Assembly (NCBI RefSeq): GCF_000011565.2
Contig: NC_005861.2
Coordinates: 2,170,001 to 2,234,000 of the forward strand
Direction of reading: 5' to 3'
DNA length: 64,000 nucleotides
Origin: Candidatus Protochlamydia amoebophila UWE25
GTDB lineage: Bacteria; Chlamydiota; Chlamydiia; Chlamydiales; Parachlamydiaceae
This document shows positions 1-8,630 of the stretch, in pieces. The notes beneath the pieces were generated by a model. It saw nothing but the letters and a program-made list of their open reading frames with translations. It was not told where the DNA came from and made no database searches. Position 1 is the first letter of the stretch. Each line of letters starts with the position of its first letter. The translations under genes and the position numbers were made by a program.

Positions 1-384
1 CATCATTTTGAAGAGGTGGGAGTATTAACAACGAGTACTCTACTTGAAATTGCCAAGACAATTTTAAAAGATGTCAACATCAATTATGCTGAATTGCAAA
101 GTCCTTTTCAAGCTATTGTTAATGGATTGAATGCTATTGCCAAAGCGACGTTCAAAAAAGAGAAAAATACGAGCATCAAATTGCTAGTACAACCTTTTGA
201 AGAGTTGAAAACAATGTTTCAAGCTGAAAAAATGGTTAATCATCCAGATACTTCTGTAATTATTCATGAGATTGACCGTATCTTGGAAGAATTTACAGTC
301 CTAGGCCAAGTCATGCGTTCTATTCCTCCCATTCCCAATTTAGAAGATGATTCCCCTACAACAGCAAATTCCAACCTAAAATAA
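1..384 (+). CDS. Hypothetical protein, 5' end outside window
   Basis: The reading frame is open to the left edge of the window, so this is probably the C-terminal part of a longer protein. A GTG at position 16 could serve as a start, but no ribosome binding site can be judged there. The visible 127 residues are mostly helical-looking and hydrophilic, with no membrane segment and no motif I recognise. The tail is Asp/Ser/Thr/Pro-rich. It converges on the pseudouridine synthase gene, with 62 bp between the stops. Function unknown. Confidence 0.6.
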   Translation, partial: HHFEEVGVLTTSTLLEIAKTILKDVNINYAELQSPFQAIVNGLNAIAKATFKKEKNTSIKLLVQPFEELKTMFQAEKMVNHPDTSVIIHEIDRILEEFTVLGQVMRSIPPIPNLEDDSPTTANSNLK

Positions 385-446
385 CTTATAAAAGTAGAGA
401 TTTTTTCCTATTAAAAAGATTTGAAGTAAAGCTATGATAAGCAGTT

Positions 447-1106
447 TCAGGGATTAAAACTAAAAGGTAACGCAGTTTGAAAAAGCATAGTCTCTTGGTG
501 GATGGGGTGTGAAATTTCTAACGATTCGTGATGTAGAGCAATTGCATGGGGAGTAAACGGGTATTGACTTCCATAACGGATATCACCACGAATCGGACAT
601 CCTAGATGAGCGAGCTGAGCACGAATTTGATGATAGCGTCCAGTTTCTAATTTGATTTCTAATAAAGCCCCTACGCTCTTTCGTTCTATGACACGATAAG
701 TCAGTTTTGCTAATTTAGCTTGAGGATGTTTAGAAGAAACAACTTGGGCCTGAAAATCATTATGAATAAGAAAATTCTCTAACGTTTTTTGCTCGTCTAC
801 CGGAACAGAATCTACCCATGCGTAGTAAATTTTTTTTGTTTGTTTAGCGCGTACAGAAGCATTTAAACGAGTCAAAGCCTTACTTGTTTTACCAAAAACA
901 ACGATTCCACTTACCGGTTTATCAAGGCGATGCACAGCTTCTAAAAAAACATTCCCAGGTTTTTGATAGACGATTTTTAAATAAGCTTTCGCCTGTGATT
1001 CTAAACTATCGTGTGCGGTTCCACTTGGCTGGGTCAATAATCCTGCCGGTTTGTTTAAAACAAACAAATGATTATCTTCGTACACAATCGAAATAGAAGC
1101 TGTCAT
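447..1106 (-). CDS. RluA-family RNA pseudouridine synthase
   Basis: Isomerises uridine to pseudouridine in rRNA or tRNA in the cytoplasm. The RluA catalytic block HRLDKPVSGIVVF is at about residues 59-71 with the expected catalytic Asp at residue 62. A later block around GRYHQIRAQLAHLGCPI is also typical of the family. At 219 residues it is a single catalytic domain with no N-terminal S4 domain, like RluA or RluC-short forms rather than RluD. Its ATG lies one base from the stop of the upstream TrmH-type gene, so the two are likely co-transcribed. The target uridine cannot be read from the sequence. Confidence 0.9.
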   Translation of the reverse strand: MTASISIVYEDNHLFVLNKPAGLLTQPSGTAHDSLESQAKAYLKIVYQKPGNVFLEAVHRLDKPVSGIVVFGKTSKALTRLNASVRAKQTKKIYYAWVDSVPVDEQKTLENFLIHNDFQAQVVSSKHPQAKLAKLTYRVIERKSVGALLEIKLETGRYHQIRAQLAHLGCPIRGDIRYGSQYPFTPHAIALHHESLEISHPIHQETMLFQTALPFSFNP

Positions 1107-1107
1107 C

Positions 1108-1923
1108 TTATTTTTTCAACTGCCTCTGTCTAAGGACTTCATAAAGAAGAAGGGTTGTTGCCATTGCCACATTTAACGAGTCTGCCACTCCCATCATAGG
1201 AATACGCACTTGCATAGTAGCTTGTTTCATCCATCGCTCAGATAAGCCTAATTGCTCAGTACCGACTGCAATTGCAACTGGACTTGTCAAATCTACTTGT
1301 GTAAATTCTTTTTCTGCATGAGGTGTCGCTGCTAAAATGTCGATCCCTTGCTTATTCAGCCAAAGTAAAATATCTTCTCCTCTTGCTTCGACTGTAGGAA
1401 CTGTAAAGAGAGTACCTACACTTGCTCGAACAACATTAGGATTATAAATATCTGTACATCGATCGCAAACAATCAACCCATCAATCCCAACAGCATCAGA
1501 AGAGCGTAAAATTGTGCCTAAATTCCCCGGTTTTTCGATTGCTTCAGCGACAACAAAGAAGGGCGCCATTGGTTTTTTAGTCTTCAAAGACAAATCATCT
1601 AAAGTTAAATGTCTTTGAGGAGCGATTGCCAATAACCCATCCGGTCTGTCTCTGTAGGAAATTTTGCGAAAAACTTTTTCCGAACAATAAAAAAGTTCTG
1701 TTCCACGTGATGTCAATCTTTCAATTAAAGTAGGTTCATTCATTCCCAAAAAAAGAGCGGGACAAATGAATAGTAAATTCACTTCCCAATCCGCATCAGC
1801 AGCACGTAATAGTTCTCTATAACCCTCAATTAAAAAAGTTTGCGAAATATCTCTTTCGGGTCGATCACGTAAATGTAATATTTGCTTAACCTTAGGATTT
1901 TGCACACTCGTCAGCTCAATCAT
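1108..1923 (-). CDS. TrmH/SpoU-family RNA 2'-O-methyltransferase
   Basis: SAM-dependent ribose methyltransferase of the SPOUT class acting on tRNA or rRNA. All three SpoU motifs are visible: motif 1 EKPGNLGTILRSSDAVG, motif 2 AVGTEQLGLSERW, and motif 3 IPMMGVADSLNVAMATTLLL, which forms the knotted SAM site. The N-terminal part (about 100 residues) resembles the substrate-binding domain of RlmB/TsnR types. The length of 271 residues is normal. It overlaps the upstream methyltransferase gene by 8 bases, forming a three-gene RNA-modification operon on the minus strand. The exact target is not predictable here. Confidence 0.88.
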   Translation of the reverse strand: MIELTSVQNPKVKQILHLRDRPERDISQTFLIEGYRELLRAADADWEVNLLFICPALFLGMNEPTLIERLTSRGTELFYCSEKVFRKISYRDRPDGLLAIAPQRHLTLDDLSLKTKKPMAPFFVVAEAIEKPGNLGTILRSSDAVGIDGLIVCDRCTDIYNPNVVRASVGTLFTVPTVEARGEDILLWLNKQGIDILAATPHAEKEFTQVDLTSPVAIAVGTEQLGLSERWMKQATMQVRIPMMGVADSLNVAMATTLLLYEVLRQRQLKK

Positions 1924-2779
1924 TTTCTCTCACCCATTTCGCATAAGTGCCGCTTGGAAGCTTCAAAGAATCAGGTCCCTCTAATAACATTTCTCCAAAT
2001 TCGATCTTTCCTTTCACTCCTTGCATAGCCTGGCTTAATAGATGATGCATAACGACAGGAGAAAATCCTGGAGTATGGCAGGAAAACATCACAAAAAGAG
2101 GTCTTTCACTGAGTAAATCACGACAACTTTGGAGAAGTTGAGTAACTTCATCTTCAATTTTAAATAGTTCTCCTTTAGAACCTCTCCCGAAACTAGGTGG
2201 ATCTAAAATAATGCCTTCATAACGAGATCCTCGTTTTAATTCTCTTGCTAAAAATTTTTTGACATCTTCCACAATCCATCGAATAGGTGCATGCTCGAGA
2301 TGATTTAAAGCTGCATTTTCTCTTGCCCAGGTCACCATTCCTTTAGAAGCATCTAAATGACATACCGCAGCTCCTGCTTTTGCTGCTGCTAATGTAGACC
2401 CTCCCGAATAGGCAAAAAGATTTAAAATACGAGGTTTTTCTTTTTTGGAAGCGTAAGGCCTTAAAATTTTTTGAATCCAATCCCAAAAAGACTTTTGTTC
2501 AGGGAAAATTCCTAAATGTCCAAAATCTGTCGCTGAAATTTTAAACACGACACCAGCAACTTCAATGTGCCATACCTCAGGGATATTAGACAGATTCGTC
2601 CATTTATTTTCCAATTCTCGAGAAAAACTTGCCTGTGCTTCATTCCATTTTGCCAATGAGAGTTGAGGTTTCCAAACAGCTTGCGAACAAGGACGGGAAA
2701 GTACATAGGGACCAAACTGCTCAAGTTTACGACCATTTCCACTGTCAATTAAAGCATAGGATTGAAAAGGTAGTGTCAT
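1916..2779 (-). CDS. Class I SAM methyltransferase, RlmI/RlmK-like
   Basis: Rossmann-fold methyltransferase. The SAM-binding motif NLFAYSGGSTLAAAKAGA and the DPPSFGRG motif (the DPPY/F type of amino- or C5-directed RNA methyltransferases) are clear. Similarity of layout to RlmI/RlmK suggests 23S rRNA as substrate, but the N-terminal PUA domain of RlmI is not obvious at 287 residues. It is the first gene of a three-gene operon with the TrmH-type and RluA-type genes (8-base overlap with the next), which supports an rRNA-modification role. Confidence 0.8.
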   Translation of the reverse strand: MTLPFQSYALIDSGNGRKLEQFGPYVLSRPCSQAVWKPQLSLAKWNEAQASFSRELENKWTNLSNIPEVWHIEVAGVVFKISATDFGHLGIFPEQKSFWDWIQKILRPYASKKEKPRILNLFAYSGGSTLAAAKAGAAVCHLDASKGMVTWARENAALNHLEHAPIRWIVEDVKKFLARELKRGSRYEGIILDPPSFGRGSKGELFKIEDEVTQLLQSCRDLLSERPLFVMFSCHTPGFSPVVMHHLLSQAMQGVKGKIEFGEMLLEGPDSLKLPSGTYAKWVREND

Positions 2780-3146
2780 TATTACTCTTGAAAATAGGGT
2801 AAATGTATTTTCCCAATTGTTTTTTTTACAAGCATAACATACATAGAAGAAAGCAACAACGTGATTTATGTGTTGCTTCGCATTCGATCTATTTTTTATT
2901 TCTCAGTAAATAATCGACGTATAAATTAAAAAATTAAAAAAAAATAATAATCTTCTAATTATTAAATACTTGAAAACTCAATTAACGAAATGAAAGAGAA
3001 AAATTATTTTTCAAATTATTCAGAACAAAAAGTTACACTTTTCTCATTAACATAAGAACAAAGCGAATACTTGAATTTGGCATTGATTTTGCAATCTTGA
3101 ATCAGTTTATCAGTATAAACGATATCCTTTCAGGAAAGGGGAGATT
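2780..3146. other. AT-rich divergent intergenic region
   Basis: This 367-bp stretch separates the RNA-modification operon (minus) from the Ppx/GppA gene (plus) and must carry both promoters. I see no ORF, no long inverted repeat and no RNA gene. TTGGCA/TTGCAA-like and TATAAA-like boxes occur near 3078-3118 but with spacings that do not allow a firm promoter call. Confidence 0.5.
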
Positions 3147-4175
3147 ATGAATCAACGTTTGGCCTGGTTATTCATGACATTATTTGTTGTATTCGCTCTA
3201 TTTGCGATATCGAAACAAATGACAGAGCCAAAAGGAGAAATACGAGCTGCTTTAGACATTGGATCTGGAGCGACTAATTTAAAAGTCGCAAGAGTCGATC
3301 CAGAAACAAATAAAATTATTTCTCAAATTTTTGAAAGATCTATTCCTGTTCCTTATCAAAAACATTTAGAACAGTCTAACGATAATACTTTTGATCAAGT
3401 TGTTAAGCAACAAGGGATGCAAGCCATTAAAAGTTTGAAAGAAATAGCTGACGGTTATCAAGCAAAAAAAATCATTGCTGTTGCCACTGCAGCATTTCGA
3501 CAAGCGGCTAATGCTCCTCAGTTTGCACAAGAAATTGAAAAACAAACAGGTGTGCAAGTAAGAATCATCAATCAAGATGAAGAAGGAATCATGGCCTTTC
3601 GAGGTGCTTTAGCACTCTCTTCCGCGGAACCTGAGAAAACTGTGGTCTGGGATATTGGAGGAGGAAGCATGCAACTAACTACACTAACAGAATCCGGAAC
3701 TTATCTTGTTGAAAAAGGCAAAACAGCCTCCATTTCATTTAAAAATGCTATTATTCAACAGATTAAACAAAAAAACATCGCCACTGAACCTTCTCCTAAT
3801 CCCATGACTTTAAAAGAAATGAACACAGCTCTCGATTATGCAGGCACTTTAGCTTTACAGACGGATCCTTATATTTTAGAAAAAATCCATCATCCTTCAA
3901 CAAAAATGATTGCTGTCGGAAGTCTATTTAACTATGGAATTAGACCAGTGGTTGACAACAATCAAAAAATCGAACAAGTTGAATTAGAAATGGCCGTGTA
4001 TAAAATGGCAGGAAAAACCGATGCTGATCTTTCTGGAGGGACGTTGGCAGAAGTTGCTGTTTCCAATCCCCTCCTTGTTTTAGGTTACATGAAAGCTTTG
4101 CAAATATCACGATTAGAAATAATGCAAGTCAATAATGCTGATGGAGCGTTAACTTATCCTCCTTACTGGAAATAA
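3147..4175 (+). CDS. Ppx/GppA-family phosphatase with N-terminal membrane anchor
   Basis: Member of the ASKHA-fold exopolyphosphatase / pppGpp phosphohydrolase family. Phosphate-binding motifs are visible: DIGSGATNLKVARVD near residues 37-51, ATAAFRQA in the middle, and DIGGGSMQLT in the second half. At 342 residues it has only the two ASKHA domains and lacks the C-terminal HD domain of full-length Ppx. A hydrophobic segment at residues 8-22 suggests a signal anchor with the catalytic part outside the cytoplasm. That would be odd for a polyphosphate or pppGpp enzyme. The start is set by the strong GGGGAG site 4-5 bases upstream. Confidence 0.82.
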   Translation: MNQRLAWLFMTLFVVFALFAISKQMTEPKGEIRAALDIGSGATNLKVARVDPETNKIISQIFERSIPVPYQKHLEQSNDNTFDQVVKQQGMQAIKSLKEIADGYQAKKIIAVATAAFRQAANAPQFAQEIEKQTGVQVRIINQDEEGIMAFRGALALSSAEPEKTVVWDIGGGSMQLTTLTESGTYLVEKGKTASISFKNAIIQQIKQKNIATEPSPNPMTLKEMNTALDYAGTLALQTDPYILEKIHHPSTKMIAVGSLFNYGIRPVVDNNQKIEQVELEMAVYKMAGKTDADLSGGTLAEVAVSNPLLVLGYMKALQISRLEIMQVNNADGALTYPPYWK

Positions 4176-4203
4176 AATCTCTAGTTCCATTTTTTAACTT
4201 TTT

Positions 4204-4228
4204 GACGTTGGGTTGGTTACTCAACGTC
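4204..4228 (+). terminator. Rho-independent terminator-like hairpin after Ppx/GppA gene
   Basis: The arms GACGTTG and CAACGTC are perfectly complementary across an 11-nt loop and are followed by a T-rich stretch. It lies 29 bases after the stop codon. Confidence 0.6.
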
Positions 4229-4587
4229 ATTTGTTTTAAACGATTTATTTTTATTTAAATTATTCAATTAAGGTTGGAGCGTTATGATGGTAATAGCGAA
4301 CCAAGATAAATTTCTGATGTTTCCACTAATCACTATCAAAAGGATGCGAGAGAAGCCAAGAAGTTGTTACAGAAATGCTTAACCGACAAGTTATTATTGA
4401 CAATAACAGAGGAATTTTTTTGTAAAGAGCTGAAAAAATGAAGAATAACTCTCTTATTTCGTCGAAAAAATTAAACAATGCAAATAAACTACCTATCTTT
4501 CTTTTTTTGAAAAAATTATAAAGAATTGGCCTCTGAAGTATTAGCAATTTATCGATTAAAACTAGTTGAAAAGCTAAGTACTTTTTA
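4229..4587 (+). pseudogene. Gene-poor stretch with possible coding remnant
   Basis: No intact gene is convincing here. On the plus strand, short open stretches read like protein (for example KDAREAKKLLQKCLTDKLL near 4338-4394 and ELASEVLAIYRLKLVEKL near 4525-4578). They lie in disrupted frames with stops between them. This suggests remains of a decayed gene rather than random AT-rich DNA, but no family is recognisable. A minus-strand frame through the same DNA overlaps the next gene and is probably a shadow. Confidence 0.25.
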
Positions 4588-5289
4588 CTAGTTTTGAACA
4601 AACATCTTTTTTTCATTTAACTGGGGATGTTTGTTGATCCAGCTTAAACATTGCTTTCCCAACCTGATAGGGACATTTATTTTTTGTTGATTAATAAGAA
4701 ATGAAGTGGGAGTTGTGTGATGTCTAACCCATCCTTGCAGACGTTTAAATAAAACCGTATTGGGAAATTCTTCATTTTCTCTGACATTTTTTACTTGAAA
4801 AGAGCGATCTTGAAAAAGTTGGGGATAAGAAAATTGAATACCCCAGTAAATGCTATGTTGGCCCAGAATCATCGAACGAAACTTCCCATCAGCCAAAGAG
4901 TAATCAAAGCGATGCGATTGCAATTGAATCACAGGTTTTTCCACTCGAATTAGTTTTCGGTCGTTAGCAACAGGTACTTCATAAAGGGCATTTAGATCCA
5001 AAGTAAAAACAGTCGAGAAAAACCGCCTAATGAGTTGATCATTCGGATACTGACCATTTTTTAAATTTTGAATATACAACGTATACTGTTTTAAAAATTC
5101 TTCTTGGGAAATATCTCCTTCTGAAGATTTTAAAATACTGCTGACATTAAAAATCCAGAAATTTCCAAGCGCTGTCAATAAGCATTTCATTTCTTCTTCA
5201 TCTAATAAGACTGGGCATTGCAACCATCTTGAAGCTTGAAAAGGGGATTCCACTTTTGTACGAATAGGTAAGGAAGGATACATGGGCAC
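4588..5289 (-). CDS. Conserved chlamydial-type hypothetical protein
   Basis: About 233 residues with no signal peptide, membrane segment or motif I recognise. Mixed alpha/beta composition with several aromatic residues. It follows lspA directly: its GTG start at 5289 (or ATG at 5283, two codons later) lies 3-9 bases after the lspA stop, so it is translated from the same mRNA. Neither start has a convincing ribosome binding site, which fits translational coupling. The link to lspA and dksA suggests an envelope or regulatory role, but this is context only. Confidence 0.65.
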   Translation of the reverse strand: MPMYPSLPIRTKVESPFQASRWLQCPVLLDEEEMKCLLTALGNFWIFNVSSILKSSEGDISQEEFLKQYTLYIQNLKNGQYPNDQLIRRFFSTVFTLDLNALYEVPVANDRKLIRVEKPVIQLQSHRFDYSLADGKFRSMILGQHSIYWGIQFSYPQLFQDRSFQVKNVRENEEFPNTVLFKRLQGWVRHHTTPTSFLINQQKINVPIRLGKQCLSWINKHPQLNEKKMFVQN

Positions 5290-5291
5290 CG

Positions 5292-5819
5292 TTAAGACTT
5301 AAACAAAGAAAGAATAAACAATAAACCAATGCCAATTGAAATAAAGCTATCGGCAACATTAAAAACAGGAAAGTCATATCCCCATAATACGAAATGAAGC
5401 ATATCCACCACATGTCCATAAAAAAAGAAATCCAAGACGTTACCAATTGCTCCTGCGATAATTAAAATCAAAGGAATTTGCCAGGCTTTTTGTTGGTTAA
5501 AATGAAACAAGTACACACACAACCCAACAATCAATCCTATACGAAAGAGCATCAGAGACAACTGGTAATTCCCAAACATTCCCCAGGCAGCCCCTTTATT
5601 CGTCATGTGGTTGATCGAAAACTCAATTCCCCCAAAATTCCTCACGACTTCCACCCCTCCATAAGGATACTTATATGCAGAAAAATCCATGTGAGGAACA
5701 AGATGGAAAACGAAGAATTTTGAGATCTGATCCAATAATAAAATAGCTAACCCTATCCAGATAAAGCGAAAGAGTAATTGATTTTTATGAGTTGGTATAA
5801 CTGAGAAATATTCATTCAT
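5292..5819 (-). CDS. lspA: Lipoprotein signal peptidase (signal peptidase II)
   Basis: Inner-membrane aspartyl protease that cleaves the signal peptide of diacylglyceryl-modified prolipoproteins. Four hydrophobic segments are visible. The conserved blocks are NKGAAWGMF, GAIGNVLDFFFYGHVVDML with the first catalytic Asp region, and FNVADSFI with the second. The length of 175 residues is typical. It sits 16 bases downstream of dksA, matching the nrdR-dksA-lspA order of Chlamydia (CT406-CT408 as I recall). Confidence 0.95.
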   Translation of the reverse strand: MNEYFSVIPTHKNQLLFRFIWIGLAILLLDQISKFFVFHLVPHMDFSAYKYPYGGVEVVRNFGGIEFSINHMTNKGAAWGMFGNYQLSLMLFRIGLIVGLCVYLFHFNQQKAWQIPLILIIAGAIGNVLDFFFYGHVVDMLHFVLWGYDFPVFNVADSFISIGIGLLFILSLFKS

Positions 5820-5835
5820 TTACTTAACTTAAGTC

Positions 5836-6201
5836 CTATAGCAAACCTTTTTCAAATTTTTCTTGTGCTTTAACAGTCATAACCGCGTAAGGAACAGCGT
5901 CTAATCGCGCAATAGGAATATCTTCACCTGTAATGTCACAAATACCATAAGTATTTTCCTCAATTTTTTCTAGAGCCCGATCAATCTGTCTTAAAATCCC
6001 ATATTCTTTACTTGTGACTTCTAAACTAATGGTACGATCAAAGTCATCTGTCCCTTGATCTGCTTGGTGTTGAGAGTAACCAGTCGCTTCATCTGGTGTT
6101 TTTACTTCCGCTGTTGATCCCTTTAATGAATGCGTAAGTTGCATACGCATATCTTCTAAACGTTTTTTAAACTTTGCAACTTCTGTTTTTTTTAATGCCA
6201 T
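5836..6201 (-). CDS. dksA: DksA/TraR-family protein with degenerate zinc finger
   Basis: Predicted RNA polymerase secondary-channel regulator. The chosen start is the ATG at 6201, because a GGAGG site lies 6 bases upstream; a frame extension of 12 codons is possible but lacks such a site. The 121 residues contain an N-terminal coiled coil (about residues 5-75) with an acidic ADQGTDDFDRT stretch. The C-terminal finger-like block begins GICDITGEDIPIARLDA. Only one of the four usual zinc Cys remains: CxxC has become CDIT and the second pair is replaced by VKAQ. It may therefore fold without zinc. nrdR lies 13-50 bases upstream in the same operon. Confidence 0.88.
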   Translation of the reverse strand: MALKKTEVAKFKKRLEDMRMQLTHSLKGSTAEVKTPDEATGYSQHQADQGTDDFDRTISLEVTSKEYGILRQIDRALEKIEENTYGICDITGEDIPIARLDAVPYAVMTVKAQEKFEKGLL

Positions 6202-6250
6202 TTTTGACCTCCTATCGTCTATTTGCGCTTTTAACAATAAAGTTCGAAGC

Positions 6251-6745
6251 CTATAACAAATCCTTTAATATCGAGCAAGATTTGTCTTCGTCTTTAGATT
6301 GAATTGTTTTAATTGCTTCTTCTAACTCACCTAAATCTTTAAATCTTTTATACACACACGCAAAACGAATATAAGCGATGGGGTCAAGACTTTGTAAATG
6401 TTTCATGGCCATCTCACCTAACTGTGTGGTGCTTATTTGTTGTATTTGAGACTGCATTAATTCGTTTGTCATTTGAGCAGCTAAACTGATTACCTGATCA
6501 TGGCTAATTTTGGTATGCCTACATGCAGCAGCTAATCCATTAATTAACTTATGTTGTTGAAAATCCTCATAAGTTCCATCTCTTTTTTGCACTTGTACTG
6601 TCAATTCGATTGTTTCAAAAGTAGTAAAACGCTTAAGACAATTCAAGCACTCTCTTCTTCTTCTAATCGCATTCATTTCCATTGCATCTCGAGAGTCAGT
6701 CACTTTCAATCCCTCAAATTGACAAAAGGGACATCTCATGCTCAA
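6251..6745 (-). CDS. nrdR: Transcriptional repressor NrdR
   Basis: Represses ribonucleotide reductase genes in response to ATP/dATP. The N-terminal zinc ribbon has CPFC and CLNC pairs (residues 5-8 and 34-37), followed by an RRRREC segment and an ATP-cone domain (about residues 49-139). At 164 residues it is close to the usual 150-160. ATG codons at 6745 and 6739 are both possible starts. First gene of the nrdR-dksA-lspA cluster. No NrdR-box pair was found in the window, so its targets lie elsewhere. Confidence 0.93.
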   Translation of the reverse strand: MSMRCPFCQFEGLKVTDSRDAMEMNAIRRRRECLNCLKRFTTFETIELTVQVQKRDGTYEDFQQHKLINGLAAACRHTKISHDQVISLAAQMTNELMQSQIQQISTTQLGEMAMKHLQSLDPIAYIRFACVYKRFKDLGELEEAIKTIQSKDEDKSCSILKDLL

Positions 6746-7174
6746 TCCTCCATGAGTTCATTCATTTTCAGTCAAAGTTGTTCATACATCAAATTCGACT
6801 TTTCTTCATTGTATAAATTCAATCGCTCCTATTTAAAAATCGATTGAAATAATAAAGTTTCAACTATTCTCTATTTTTATTTTAGCAAAAAATGCCTTAA
6901 TTTATTTATTCACCAAGTTTTTACGCAGAGAAGACAAAAAAATCAACTTCTAAATTATTATTTGTTTCAAAATCAAATTTAAATTTGGAATAATTTATTA
7001 AAAAAAACTTTAAATTAATTATTTAGTTTCTACAATAGCTTTTCCCAATTTAATGAATTTCTCTGATTATTTTTTAATTAGTTCAACTTCCTATTTGTTT
7101 ACCTTTGATGAATTCTTGATTTTTAAGAAAATGCTATTTATATTTATTTTTAAAAAATTAAAACTAAAATAGTT
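6746..7174. other. AT-rich divergent intergenic region
   Basis: The 429 bp between nrdR (minus) and mnmA (plus) hold no convincing ORF or RNA gene. Long A/T runs dominate. Promoters for both genes must lie here but I cannot place them reliably. Confidence 0.5.
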
Positions 7175-8305
7175 ATGAAAAATCAAAAAACTGTTGTCGT
7201 TGGCATGTCTGGAGGAGTGGATTCTTCTGTTTCGGCTCTGTTGATGAAAGAGCAAGGCTACAACGTGATTGGCCTTTTTATGAAGAATTGGGAAGAAAAA
7301 GATGAAAACGGGGTTTGCAGTTCAGCACAAGATTACGACGATGTACGTCGTGTCTGCGATCACATTAATATCCCCTATTATGCCGTTAATTTTGTCGAAA
7401 ATTACAGAAAACAAGTTTTTACCCAGTTTATTGCTGATTTTCAAAAAGGATGGACACCTAATCCTGACATTTTATGCAATCGAGAAATCAAATTTAAAGT
7501 CTTTTTAGAAAAAGCCTTAGAATTAGGCGCTGATTTTTTGGCAACAGGTCACTACTGTCAAAATCTTATCCTTGATAAAGGATCGCCATCTTTAGTTAAA
7601 GGGATAGATCACAATAAAGATCAAACTTATTTTCTTTACACACTCAATCAACAGATTTTACAGCAGGTGCTTTTCCCTGTTGGAGGGTTAGAAAAAAGCC
7701 AAGTGCGAGATATAGCTCGTAAACATCAATTAGTGACTGCCGAAAAAAAGGACAGCACTGGAATATGCTTTATTGGAGAAAGAGATTTTCGCTCATTCCT
7801 CAGCCAATATGTGGCTATTCAACCCGGCGCTTTTCAAACATTACAAGGAAAAAATGTGGGAAAGCATATGGGCACAGCTTATTACACCTTAGGTCAAAGA
7901 AAAGGGTTAGGTATTGGTGGTGCGGGAGAAGCTTGGTTTGTGGTAGGTAAAGATCACGAACGGGGGATTGTTTTTGTAGAACAAGGAGCCAATCATCCAG
8001 CCTTATACTGTGATGAACTCATAGCCACCGATTTATCATGGGTTGCTGAAGCTCCCCTTCTTCCCTATACCTGCCAATCAAAAGTTCGTTATCGACAAAA
8101 CGATCAGTTCTGTACGATTCATCGGATTGAAAATGGGAAAGCTTTTGTAACATTCGATCGCCCTCAAAGAGCCGTCACACCTGGCCAATCGATTGTCTTT
8201 TATGTAGGTAATATTTGTCTAGGAGGAGGGGTCATTCAACAACCGGGACCTACTTATTATGATCAGAAAAAGTCCTTGCCTCACCAGAGCCCAAGAAATG
8301 ACTAA
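7175..8305 (+). CDS. mnmA: tRNA-specific 2-thiouridylase MnmA
   Basis: Transfers sulfur to C2 of wobble uridine-34 in tRNA Lys, Glu and Gln, activating the base with ATP. The PP-loop SGGVDSS is at residues 12-18. The two catalytic cysteines sit in the blocks PDILCNREIKF and STGICFIGERDF. GHYCQN and the C-terminal beta-barrel region (YTLGQRKGLGIGG) are also characteristic. The length of 376 residues is standard. The ATG is preceded by an A-rich stretch without a clear Shine-Dalgarno site. Together with mnmG in this window it makes the modified wobble uridine. Confidence 0.96.
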   Translation: MKNQKTVVVGMSGGVDSSVSALLMKEQGYNVIGLFMKNWEEKDENGVCSSAQDYDDVRRVCDHINIPYYAVNFVENYRKQVFTQFIADFQKGWTPNPDILCNREIKFKVFLEKALELGADFLATGHYCQNLILDKGSPSLVKGIDHNKDQTYFLYTLNQQILQQVLFPVGGLEKSQVRDIARKHQLVTAEKKDSTGICFIGERDFRSFLSQYVAIQPGAFQTLQGKNVGKHMGTAYYTLGQRKGLGIGGAGEAWFVVGKDHERGIVFVEQGANHPALYCDELIATDLSWVAEAPLLPYTCQSKVRYRQNDQFCTIHRIENGKAFVTFDRPQRAVTPGQSIVFYVGNICLGGGVIQQPGPTYYDQKKSLPHQSPRND

Positions 8306-8468
8306 AAATTATGTTCTTTCTGGTTTGAAATTTTGGCAAGGAGTAAGAAATCTGTTCGACTAAATCTTCAAAAAAAATTCACTTTCTTTTTATTTTTCTA
8401 CACATCTTCTTGTTGTTTGCAAGCCATGAACGAAATAGTGAAGTTTAATTAGCCTCATTTCAGCTTTA

Positions 8469-8597
8469 TTAACACTCTTTACAAGCTGTACATTTCTGAG
8501 GGTTTTGAAATAAATAGAAATAATTTTCTATGTGTTTTATTCCACATAAACAAAAAACTAATGCAACCAAAAGTAGTTTTTTTAATAAATAATGCAT
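8469..8597 (-). CDS. 42-residue Cys-rich secreted or lipoprotein-like peptide downstream of fur
   Basis: An ATG at 8597 with a good AGAGGTG site opens a 42-codon frame. The protein begins MHYLLKKLLLVALVFCLCG, a basic start plus hydrophobic core typical of a signal peptide or membrane anchor. It ends QKCTACKEC, a CxxCxxC cluster able to bind metal. The gene starts 34 bases after the stop of the Fur-family gene on the same strand, so the two are likely one transcript. It is too short for standard ORF calling. I know of no named family. Metal sensing, chaperoning or redox activity is inference from the Cys cluster and location. Confidence 0.6.
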   Translation of the reverse strand: MHYLLKKLLLVALVFCLCGIKHIENYFYLFQNPQKCTACKEC

Positions 8598-8630
8598 TTT
8601 CACCTCTTAAAATTTAAGTATATATTCAAA

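Noticed and set aside
4326-4616. Minus-strand frame of 96 codons
   Set aside because: It overlaps the following gene, has a biased Phe/Leu/Lys content typical of AT-rich shadows and no ribosome site.
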